Assembly: GCA_013042995.1 (NCBI GenBank)
Contig: JABDPB010000027.1
Location: forward strand, 1-64,000
Reading direction: 5' to 3'
DNA length: 64,000 nucleotides
DNA from: Ignavibacteriaceae bacterium
GTDB lineage: Bacteria > Bacteroidota > Ignavibacteria > Ignavibacteriales > Ignavibacteriaceae
Below the pieces are notes generated by a model, which saw only the letters and a program-made list of their open reading frames with translations, was not told the DNA's origin and did no database searches. Position numbers and translations under genes: made by a program. Below are positions 8,871 through 16,969 of this stretch, piece by piece; the first letter of the stretch is position 1, and each line of letters begins with the position of its first letter.

Positions 8871-8915
8871 ACTTTAAATCAGTGTGTTACTTTCAATAAA
8901 CAGAATTGTTTAAAG

Positions 8916-11900
8916 TTAGTTAAAATTTACTGATTTAATCGGAAACTTACCCTTAAATGATAGTTTTGTTCCACTGCCGGGTTTTGAATCAATCTGAATA
9001 TCCGCATTCAAAAAATTTGCACGCTTCTGCATATTTTTCAAGCCATCACCTTTTAAGTTTTCGTCAAGTTTAAATCCTTCACCGTCATCCTCCAATATCA
9101 ATTCAAACTCATCTTCTTTAAATGATGAAGTAAGCGAAACTGTTTTACTATTTGAATGCTTTAGTGAATTGTTCATTCCTTCTTTAAATATCAGCATTAA
9201 ATGCCTTTTCCAATCCATATCGATGGAAGCCTTTTGAAACTCTTCAGAAATTCCTACAACATTAAAGTTTACATTTGTGCTTCCAAAAATCTCATCTCCA
9301 AAATCTTTTAGCCTGATAACTAATTCGTACAAAGAATCCTTCTGTGGGTCAATTGCCCAGATGAAATCTTTTGTTCCGTCGTACAGTCGAGCTGAGTTTT
9401 CAGAAATCCGATCGAGCAAAGGATTTATTTCAGAAAATGAAACCCCGATTTTTCTTTTTACGATTTCTGTTAAAAGCGAAATCCGGGTAAGCCTATGTCC
9501 AAGCTCATCGTGAAAATCAATTGCCGTTTTCTTACGGACGCGCTCGCTTTCTTCTTCTTTTATATTTTGAATTTTAATTGCGCGTCTGACTTTGGTCTTT
9601 AAAACGAGCAAGTATGTTAAGAACAAAATTAATAAGCCAGCAATGATTGCTGCGGGAATAAACCACCAGGTTTGATAGAAATGGGGAGTGATAATAAAAC
9701 TAAATGATGCAAAATTTTCACTCATTATTCCGTCGCTATTGGTTCCCATTAATTGAAATGAATAATTTCCATGCGGCAGTCTGGTAAAAGTAACGGAGTT
9801 ATCATTTTTTAGTGAAACCCAATTTTCGCTGAAGCCAAATAGTTTGTATTGATATTTATTTTTTTCAGAATTAGTGAAATCAAGTGAAGCAAACTCAATT
9901 AATATACTATTTTGATCAGGCTTTAATTCAATTAATTCACTTCCTGGATTTGCTACAATAAAATTTCCATCTGCATCTTTTATTTTAATTGAAGTGATTA
10001 CAACCGGCGGATTATATTCACTGAAACTTAAATTAGCAGGATTGAAATAATTTACTCCATTCATCCCACCTAAGAAAATAGTGCTATCGGAGGATTTTAA
10101 ATATGCCGAAGAATTAAAAACATTGCCCTGCAATCCGTCTTCTTTTTCGAAATTTAAAAATGAATTATCCTGCAAATTGTAACTGCTTATGCCTTTATTT
10201 GTGCTCAGCCACAAATTTCCTGAATTATCTTCAATTAATCCAAAAATTACATCGCTTGGCAAGCCATTATTTTTGTAAAATTGCTGAAAGTTTTTTGTCT
10301 TTGTATCAAATTTATTTAATCCGCTCGCAGTTCCGAACCATATGTTTCTGCGTGAATCTTCCAAAATTGAATAAACATAATTATTGCTTAATCCGGCCAA
10401 ATTATTTTTACTGTGAGTGAATGACTCGAACTTTTCAATTTGTGAATCAAATTTGTATACACCTCCGTAAGTGCCGATCCAAATGTTATTTTTTGAATCG
10501 GAAAAAATTGAGAGAATAAAATTAGCATGCTTAATGTTTTTCAATTCCGAAATCGAAAGTTGCTGCAGAGTATTTTCTTCCTCACTAAAATAATATATAC
10601 CTTGATTGTAAGTTCCGATCCATAGATTTTGCCCTACATCGAAACACAATGCGGTTATACTTTTTCCTTCTACTTCGCTTTTTTGCTCTTTTGTAAACGG
10701 AATATTTACGAAACGTTTTCTGTTTATGTTATATTTTAAAAGTGAATTGCGTGTTCCAATCCATAAGAAATTTTTATCTATCGCAAGCGAATTAACAACT
10801 GTAAATCCTTTCTGTGGGATATTTATAAAAGAAATTTTTCCGGTTTCAGGATTAAAAACATTTATGCTATTTCCATAAGTCCCTATATAGATGTTTCCGT
10901 TTTCATCCTCTGCTATGGATTTTACGTTATTTGCACTTAATGAATTTGGATTGTCTTTTTCACTTTGAAGAAGATTAAATTTTGAAGGGGATAAGAGAAC
11001 TTTTGCTATTCCCACATTGTAGGATGAAGCCCAGACAATTCCCGAATTGTCAACCAATACTTTGTTCACGTAATTTGCAGCAATCGAATTTTCCCTGTCA
11101 TTTCTGAAAATTTCTAACTCATCATCCTTTGTATTTAATTTTATTAATCCATTGTTGCTTCCAAGCCAAAGATTGCCATTTAAATCTTCAGCAATAGAAG
11201 TGATATTAAAATTAATTTTATCGTTTCTAGCAAATTTTTGTTCAAATTGATCGTAAAACATTAGCCCATTGGAAGTCCCAATCCACAAATTTCTTTTAGA
11301 ATCTATAAAAATTGAATTTACAAACGAACTGCCTTTTATATTGCCATTAGCCTCTGCTAAATCAAAATGCTTAATATTAGTTGTTTGGAGATTAAAACTT
11401 GAAATTCCTTCTGAGTGACCAATCCATATGGAATTATCATCTGCAATCACTTCTTGCACGGATGGCTTTATTTCTGTTGTATCATTTAAATTTAAATCTA
11501 TATTTTTAATTTCATCAGTGACAGGATCTAAAATTTGTAACCCACCTGAGCCTGTTCCAATCCAGATCATTCCATCTTTGTCTTCACAAACACTCCAGAC
11601 AATATTATCTGCAATTGAATTTTTATCGGAAGGAATATGGACGTAACGCTTAAATATTTTTCTCTGTGAATCAAACCTATTCAATCCACCGCCCCAAGTT
11701 CCAATCCATAAATTTCGTTTACTGTCCTCAAAAATTGAAATAATGTCGTCGAACGAAATGGAGTTTGGATTAGTGGATTCATATTTATAAGTGGTATAAT
11801 TCTCACCGTCATATTTAACCAAACCGTACATCGTTCCGAACCACAAAAACCCACTGTTATCCTGAACCATATCGTATGTCAGATTAACTGAAACGCCTTT

Positions 11901-12005
11901 ATCAAGCGGAAGCTGGATGAAACTTGGTTCAATTTTTTGTGCAAATGAACCACTGATCAGGATAAGTCCAGTTAATAAACTTATTAGTTTGAAAATTGCT
12001 CTCAT
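8916..12005 (-). CDS. Propeller-type sensor histidine kinase
   Basis: This 1029-residue membrane kinase has a signal peptide (to SFAQ) and then about 14 short two-component-regulator propeller repeats with the signature (N/G)LWIGT, residues 40-690, forming a periplasmic double propeller. A Y_Y_Y immunoglobulin-like domain lies near 700-765 and a transmembrane helix near 776-798. The kinase core is of the HisKA_3/DesK type, with FHDELGHR (H832) and an ATPase domain containing EGMNNSLKHS and DDGEGF. Similar architectures in Bacteroidota are hybrids that sense glycans, but this one has no receiver domain and signals through the separate LuxR-type regulator. The ligand cannot be predicted. Confidence 0.92.
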   Translation of the reverse strand: MRAIFKLISLLTGLILISGSFAQKIEPSFIQLPLDKGVSVNLTYDMVQDNSGFLWFGTMYGLVKYDGENYTTYKYESTNPNSISFDDIISIFEDSKRNLWIGTWGGGLNRFDSQRKIFKRYVHIPSDKNSIADNIVWSVCEDKDGMIWIGTGSGGLQILDPVTDEIKNIDLNLNDTTEIKPSVQEVIADDNSIWIGHSEGISSFNLQTTNIKHFDLAEANGNIKGSSFVNSIFIDSKRNLWIGTSNGLMFYDQFEQKFARNDKINFNITSIAEDLNGNLWLGSNNGLIKLNTKDDELEIFRNDRENSIAANYVNKVLVDNSGIVWASSYNVGIAKVLLSPSKFNLLQSEKDNPNSLSANNVKSIAEDENGNIYIGTYGNSINVFNPETGKISFINIPQKGFTVVNSLAIDKNFLWIGTRNSLLKYNINRKRFVNIPFTKEQKSEVEGKSITALCFDVGQNLWIGTYNQGIYYFSEEENTLQQLSISELKNIKHANFILSIFSDSKNNIWIGTYGGVYKFDSQIEKFESFTHSKNNLAGLSNNYVYSILEDSRRNIWFGTASGLNKFDTKTKNFQQFYKNNGLPSDVIFGLIEDNSGNLWLSTNKGISSYNLQDNSFLNFEKEDGLQGNVFNSSAYLKSSDSTIFLGGMNGVNYFNPANLSFSEYNPPVVITSIKIKDADGNFIVANPGSELIELKPDQNSILIEFASLDFTNSEKNKYQYKLFGFSENWVSLKNDNSVTFTRLPHGNYSFQLMGTNSDGIMSENFASFSFIITPHFYQTWWFIPAAIIAGLLILFLTYLLVLKTKVRRAIKIQNIKEEESERVRKKTAIDFHDELGHRLTRISLLTEIVKRKIGVSFSEINPLLDRISENSARLYDGTKDFIWAIDPQKDSLYELVIRLKDFGDEIFGSTNVNFNVVGISEEFQKASIDMDWKRHLMLIFKEGMNNSLKHSNSKTVSLTSSFKEDEFELILEDDGEGFKLDENLKGDGLKNMQKRANFLNADIQIDSKPGSGTKLSFKGKFPIKSVNFN

Positions 12006-12155
12006 TTGAATTGCCTTTAATTCTTAATTCTTTGTGCTGCAAAATATCTTTATCTGCATTAAAAATAAATCACTCATTTTGGGTGAGAGCAAAAAGAATA
12101 TTTGCTAATTAACCCTTAATTTTGGATATCAAATTCTAAAAATGCGGAAATTAAA

Positions 12156-14210
12156 ATGAATTCAGTTTTTATCGATTATTTTTATCCCAAATCCATTTGT
12201 ATTGTCGGTGCATCTTCAAAACCAAAATCACTCGGTTATGAATTAACCAAATCTGTTAAGCAGTACGGCTACACTGGAAAATTACTTTTAATCAATCCCA
12301 AAGCTGATGAAGTGCTTGGATATAAATGTTATCCTTCAATTGAGACAGTTAAAGACAAAATTGGTCTGGCGATAATTATGGTTCCAAAACAGTTTGTTGA
12401 AGATTCAATTAAGCAGTTAATTGAAAAGGGAACAAAAGCATTAATACTTATTACTGCAGGATTTAAAGAAACTGGAAAAGAAGGTGAAGCTGAAGAAAAG
12501 AGAATTGTGGAACTCGTTCGAAAGTCCAATGCCAAATTGGTCGGACCAAATTGCATGGGAATTATAAATACTTTACCTGAAATAAAAATGAATGCAACCT
12601 TTGTTGCAGAAGAACCACAAAATGGAATGATGGCGTTTTGTTCGCAAAGTGGGGCCATAGGTGCCGCTATTTTAAATTCTTTGAGAGAAACAGATATTCG
12701 ATTTTCACAATTTATTAGCGTTGGCAATAAAGCTGATGTAACCGAAAATGATTTGCTCTGGTTTTGGGAGAAGGATAAAAATGTAAGTGTGATTACTTAC
12801 TATTTAGAGAGTTTTGAAGATGGTGAAAACTTTATAAAATATTTTATTGATGGTAAGGTCTCAAAGCCTGTTATAATTTTAAAAGGAGGAAAAACTTTAA
12901 GCGGAATTAAAGCGGCTTCGTCCCACACAGGAGCATTAGGTAGTAGTGATAAAGTTGTTGATGCCGTGCTTAATCAATTTGGAATTATCCGTGCAAATGA
13001 TTTAAATGATCTATTTAACACTGCAAAGGGATTTGAAGATTTCCCGTTGCCAAATGGAAATCGTATTGCTGTCGTTACAAATGCCGGTGGTCCTGCAATT
13101 TTAACAGTGGATACACTCGAAGGAAATAATCTATCGCTTGCTGAATTAACTTCGGAAACAAAATCAACGTTGCGCGAAATTGTTCATCCGCAGGGAAGTG
13201 TAAACAATCCGGTTGACCTTCTACCGGGCGGAACTGCAGAACAATTTAAGCAGGTGAACGAAATATTAGTAAAAGATAAAAGTGTTGATACAGTAATTTC
13301 AGTTTTTGTTGAACCGATTATGGTTCCAGCACTTCCAGTAATTGAAGGGATAAATGAAATTAAATGTGATAAGCCTATCTTTCAGGTTGTAATGCCGTTA
13401 CCGGAATTTTGGGAACAATATCGTAAACAATCAAAAACAAAACGCTCTTTGTTCAGAAGACCGGAAGATCCTGCTGTGGTTGTTGGAAATATGCTAAAGT
13501 TTAAAAACAGATCAGTGAATAAAAACAGACTTGAAGCTAAAAACGAAACGCCTAACGAAATAAACTTTAAGGAAGGAAAATTTTTCTCGCAAAATGAAGT
13601 GATAAAAATTTCTGATCATTATAAACTACCGATAATCAAAACACAACTGCTTAACTATGAAGAATTGAAAAATATTAAAGTCGAATTTCCTGTTGTTTTA
13701 AAGGCAATTGGTGAAAAAATAATTCACAAATCTGATTTAAAAGGTGTTATATTAAATATCAAATCTAAAGATGAACTTTTAGAGCAAGCAGATAAAATGT
13801 ATGTTAATTTCGGTGAACAAAATATTCAGCTTGATTCTTTTCTTATTCAGCCATTTATTCAAACAAAATTTGAACTGCTGGTAGGCGGATTCCGTGATCC
13901 AAGTTTTGGTCTTATGGTGATGTTTGGAACGGGAGGAAAATACGTTGAATATTTAGATGATACAGTAATACGATCTGCTTACTTAACAGATGATAATATT
14001 GAAGAAATGATAAATGAAACGAAAGTTGGTAAGTTACTAAAGGGTGTAAGAGGTGAAAGACCAGCAGATGTCTTAAAAATTAAAAATGCGATTAAGTCAG
14101 TTGCGCAAATGATGCTGGATAATAAAAAAATAACCGAGTGCGATTTAAATCCACTTGTTGTTACAGAAGATAATAATATCTTTGCTGTTGATGTAAGAGT
14201 GAAGTGTTAG
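12156..14210 (+). CDS. Acyl-CoA synthetase (NDP-forming), fused subunits
   Basis: The 684-residue enzyme probably interconverts acetyl-CoA or another acyl-CoA, ADP and phosphate with the free acid and ATP, yielding ATP by substrate-level phosphorylation. The N-terminus is a CoA-binding domain (SICIVGASSKPKSLGYE). Succinyl-CoA-ligase-like domains follow, with SSHTGALGSS carrying the likely phospho-histidine. The C-terminal ATP-grasp domain, from about residue 465, contains VVLKAIGEKIIHKSD and a CDLNPLVV end. The alpha and beta parts, separate in archaea, are fused here. The gene diverges from the sensor kinase with a 150-base shared promoter region. The acyl specificity cannot be read from the sequence. 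Confidence 0.88.
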   Translation: MNSVFIDYFYPKSICIVGASSKPKSLGYELTKSVKQYGYTGKLLLINPKADEVLGYKCYPSIETVKDKIGLAIIMVPKQFVEDSIKQLIEKGTKALILITAGFKETGKEGEAEEKRIVELVRKSNAKLVGPNCMGIINTLPEIKMNATFVAEEPQNGMMAFCSQSGAIGAAILNSLRETDIRFSQFISVGNKADVTENDLLWFWEKDKNVSVITYYLESFEDGENFIKYFIDGKVSKPVIILKGGKTLSGIKAASSHTGALGSSDKVVDAVLNQFGIIRANDLNDLFNTAKGFEDFPLPNGNRIAVVTNAGGPAILTVDTLEGNNLSLAELTSETKSTLREIVHPQGSVNNPVDLLPGGTAEQFKQVNEILVKDKSVDTVISVFVEPIMVPALPVIEGINEIKCDKPIFQVVMPLPEFWEQYRKQSKTKRSLFRRPEDPAVVVGNMLKFKNRSVNKNRLEAKNETPNEINFKEGKFFSQNEVIKISDHYKLPIIKTQLLNYEELKNIKVEFPVVLKAIGEKIIHKSDLKGVILNIKSKDELLEQADKMYVNFGEQNIQLDSFLIQPFIQTKFELLVGGFRDPSFGLMVMFGTGGKYVEYLDDTVIRSAYLTDDNIEEMINETKVGKLLKGVRGERPADVLKIKNAIKSVAQMMLDNKKITECDLNPLVVTEDNNIFAVDVRVKC

Positions 14211-14220
14211 AAGGAGCTAA

Positions 14221-15270
14221 TTGAAAAGAAGAAATTTTATTAAAGCTATTTCTGCAGCTTCGGTTGCTGCAACAATAACTCCCCATACCGTTTCTAATGG
14301 AATTAAAACTCAGCAACGAAATCTATTTAAACCCAGGCGTTTAAGTAAAGGCGAAACAATTGCGTTAGTAACTCCCGGTAGCTACATTACTGAAAAAGAA
14401 AAAGGACAGTCCATAAATAGCATTCGTAAGCTCGGATTAAATGTTACATATTCAGATCGCTTAATGCAAAAGCACGGCTATTTTTCTGCAACAGATAAAG
14501 AACGTGCTGCAGATTTAAATGAAATGTTCGAAAGGGAAGATGTGCAAGGAATAATGTGTGCACGCGGTGGTTATGGCTCAGCGAGGATTCTCCCATATTT
14601 AGATTACAACTTAATCAGTAATAATCCCAAACCATTTATTGGATTCAGCGATGCAACTGCAGTGCATTATGCCCTTTATAAAAACAGTAATTTAATAACA
14701 TTTCACGGTCCTGTTTCTATTTCTACATTTAGCCGATTTAGTACTAAAAACTTTGAAGATGTTTTGGTGAATCCGACTTTTGAAACGCAGATGCTAAACT
14801 CAAACAATGAGAACAATTATAATCCATATGGTATTACAACAATTGCAGAAGGAATCGCAGAAGGTGAATTGGTCGGTGGCAATTTGTCAATCGTAACTTC
14901 TTTAATCGGAACAGAATATGATATTGATTTTTCCGGAAAGATTATCTTTTTAGAAGAATTTTTAGAAGAGCCATACCGTGTTGATAGAATGCTTACACAA
15001 ATGCAACAAGCTGGAAAATTTGAAAACGCTCTCGGAATTGCTCTCGGAGTATTTAAACTTTGCGAATCCCCTAAAAAAAATCCATCTTTTAGTGGTTCTT
15101 TTAATTTAATGGAAGTATTAATAGATAGATTAGGAAATTTAGAAATTCCTGTTGTTTACGGGTTGTCATTCGGACACGTTGCAGATAAGCTTACTTTACC
15201 ATTTGGAGTAAAAGCAGAATTGAATTCCGAATTGCAGCAGTTAAAATTGCTTGAGCAGGCAGTTATTTAG
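14221..15270 (+). CDS. S66-family LD-carboxypeptidase, Tat-exported
   Basis: This 349-residue serine peptidase should remove the terminal D-Ala from murein tetrapeptides during peptidoglycan recycling. The S66 family blocks are present: RGGYGSARILPYLDY, FIGFSDATAVHYAL, FLEEFLEEPYRVDRML with the catalytic Glu, and FGHVADKLTLPFG with the catalytic His. It starts at TTG, which is supported by AAGGAG six bases upstream and by the lack of a better ATG. The N-terminus KRRNFIKAISAASVAAT is a twin-arginine signal, which is unusual since classical LdcA is cytoplasmic. It lies 10 bases after the acyl-CoA synthetase stop, so the two are probably co-transcribed. Confidence 0.87.
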   Translation: MKRRNFIKAISAASVAATITPHTVSNGIKTQQRNLFKPRRLSKGETIALVTPGSYITEKEKGQSINSIRKLGLNVTYSDRLMQKHGYFSATDKERAADLNEMFEREDVQGIMCARGGYGSARILPYLDYNLISNNPKPFIGFSDATAVHYALYKNSNLITFHGPVSISTFSRFSTKNFEDVLVNPTFETQMLNSNNENNYNPYGITTIAEGIAEGELVGGNLSIVTSLIGTEYDIDFSGKIIFLEEFLEEPYRVDRMLTQMQQAGKFENALGIALGVFKLCESPKKNPSFSGSFNLMEVLIDRLGNLEIPVVYGLSFGHVADKLTLPFGVKAELNSELQQLKLLEQAVI

Positions 15271-15282
15271 TCTAAAATTCTT

Positions 15283-15912
15283 TTAACTTTCCAAATTATT
15301 TCTTTCCCCAATTGCAATTAATTTATTACCCTCATCCACAATCGTATCACCGGTGGGATTGTAAGCAAAAATTCCTTTTTCATCATTCTGAATAGAAACA
15401 ATAATTGTATTAAACTCTGTTCGAATTGGAAGTTGCGCAAGTGATTTCTTATCCATCTTCGATCCTTTTTTAACAACGATTTCTTCTATTTGCAAGTCTA
15501 AATTCCTGTTAGCAGCAACAATCTCAATAAAATCAGCAACGCCGGGGCGAAGAAGAAGAGAGGCCATTCTAACGCCGCCAAGTTCATAAGGCTTAACAAC
15601 TCTGTCTGCGCCGGCTTTTAAAAGTTTAGGTTCAGTCTCAAATTCAACAGCTCTTGCTACAACAAAAATTTTTGGGTTTAAAAACTTAGCCGTTAGAGTA
15701 GTAAAAACATTTTCAGCATCATTAGACAAACCCGCAACCAATCCCTTTGCCCATTTAACACCTACTCTTTCTAAAGTTGTATCGTGCGTTGCATCTCCCT
15801 CATCGTACAAAAAACCCAATTCATCTAACTTGTGGTGATTTGCGTGATTATTTTCAATTGCTACAAAATCAACTCCAGCGTGCGAAAGCTCTTCGCAAAT
15901 GTGTGTTCCCAT
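15283..15912 (-). CDS. Potassium channel TrkA-N/TrkA-C part, downstream fragment
   Basis: The 209-residue fragment contains most of an RCK (TrkA-N) domain (VDFVAIENN, DEGDATHDTTLERVGV, ADRVVKPYELGG) and a TrkA-C domain (LAQLPIRTEFNTIIVSI). The ATG at 15912 is not the true start, because the first beta strand and nucleotide-binding glycine motif (NHYIVCAYGRMG) are encoded just upstream in the same frame, back to the A8 run at 15957-15964. There the frame shifts to that of the pore gene. The two pieces together make a standard 2TM-RCK channel of about 325 residues. They are converging on the LD-carboxypeptidase gene, 12 bases away. Confidence 0.85.
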   Translation of the reverse strand: MGTHICEELSHAGVDFVAIENNHANHHKLDELGFLYDEGDATHDTTLERVGVKWAKGLVAGLSNDAENVFTTLTAKFLNPKIFVVARAVEFETEPKLLKAGADRVVKPYELGGVRMASLLLRPGVADFIEIVAANRNLDLQIEEIVVKKGSKMDKKSLAQLPIRTEFNTIIVSIQNDEKGIFAYNPTGDTIVDEGNKLIAIGERNNLES

Positions 15913-15944
15913 TCTACCGTAAGCGCAAACGATGTAGTGATTTT

Positions 15945-16259
15945 CTAACTTCCCAATTTTTTTTCCATTCTTCTTCTCCTGAAAATTTTACTTTCAATAA
16001 GAATGTGAATACCGATTCCGCCGATACAAAAGATTGTAATAAAACTTACTAAAACAAGAAAGAGTGTAAATATTTCACCGCCACCAGAGAGTGGATGAAC
16101 CTCTTCAAACCCGGTGGTGGTAATTGTAATGATAACCATATACAATGAATCAGTTACATTCCAGCCCTCAATAAACATAAAGCCAATTGTACCCACTGCT
16201 ATTAAAAGCAGCAACAAGACAACCGCATTTCGTAAATGTTTTAGTGCTCCCTGAACCAT
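15945..16259 (-). CDS. Potassium channel pore part, upstream fragment
   Basis: The 104-residue product is an Ion_trans_2 pore module: a first membrane helix (VVLLLLLIAVGTIGF), a pore helix with selectivity-filter-like TITTTGFEEVHPL, and a second helix (FTLFLVLVSFITIFCIGGIGIHIL). An arginine-rich linker follows, RRRRMEKKLGS and then a stop. The stop arises because the A8 run (15957-15964) puts the reading frame one base off. One more A, or a -1 ribosomal shift, would continue into MEKKIGKLENHYIVCAYGRMG of the RCK domain. It is either a sequencing or assembly error, a disrupted gene, or a slippage-regulated gene. Confidence 0.85.
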   Translation of the reverse strand: MVQGALKHLRNAVVLLLLLIAVGTIGFMFIEGWNVTDSLYMVIITITTTGFEEVHPLSGGGEIFTLFLVLVSFITIFCIGGIGIHILIESKIFRRRRMEKKLGS

Positions 16260-16413
16260 TTTATTTTTCTTTTATTAGCTTTAATCGAAAATAAACAAGT
16301 TAGGTGAACCTTTTTTTTATAATTATGAATAAGATATTGTTCTTAACTTTTTTTTTAGCGATTACAAATTTAGCTTTACAATAGTACTTAAATTCAATAA
16401 TCAGGATAGAAAA

Positions 16414-16956
16414 ATGATACGACTAATAAAATTATTTAGCATGTTTTTTCTTACGGTTTCTATGCAGGGCTGTTTGATTTTCCACACTGTTTCTTACGAA
16501 ATTAACCTTGCAGATGCTAAGTCAGGATCTGTTAAAATGGAAGTAACAGATATCAGGTCTGATGCCATGAATTCTTCTGAGCTTGAAGAAGATAAAATTC
16601 AGTTATTCAGCTATATGTATAGAGGTGAGGATTTTCTAGAACAGATGAAAGAGGAAGGTAAAAATATTACAGACAGGCAGTTGTTAGTTGTCGATAAAAA
16701 ACTAAACGGACATGTAGAATATTCATTTGATGATATTTCTAAAGTTGAAGGAATCGTTTACCAGGAACCATTTTATTTTATAACATTAAATATTGAAGAC
16801 AGTGTAATTTTCACGAATGGAGAAATCGTAACTTCAGATGATTATAAAAGGATAATGTGGGATAACTCGATGAAGATACTAAAATTTAAAATGTTCAGCG
16901 CAGACGTTGAAAATTCTAATCTTGTAAAATTATCACAGTATTTTGACGAAGATTAA
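16414..16956 (+). CDS. Putative lipoprotein of unknown function
   Basis: The 180-residue product begins MIRLIKLFSMFFLTVSMQGC, a hydrophobic signal with a weak lipobox (MQGC), so it is probably a lipoprotein cleaved before C20. I recognise no domain. The mature part is acidic, with a mixed alpha/beta look (SSELEEDKIQLFSYM, VYQEPFYFITLNIED). It lies 13 bases before priA on the same strand; the pairing may only reflect shared transcription. The start is preceded by CAGGAT. Confidence 0.55.
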   Translation: MIRLIKLFSMFFLTVSMQGCLIFHTVSYEINLADAKSGSVKMEVTDIRSDAMNSSELEEDKIQLFSYMYRGEDFLEQMKEEGKNITDRQLLVVDKKLNGHVEYSFDDISKVEGIVYQEPFYFITLNIEDSVIFTNGEIVTSDDYKRIMWDNSMKILKFKMFSADVENSNLVKLSQYFDED

Positions 16957-16969
16957 AATTTATAATTAG

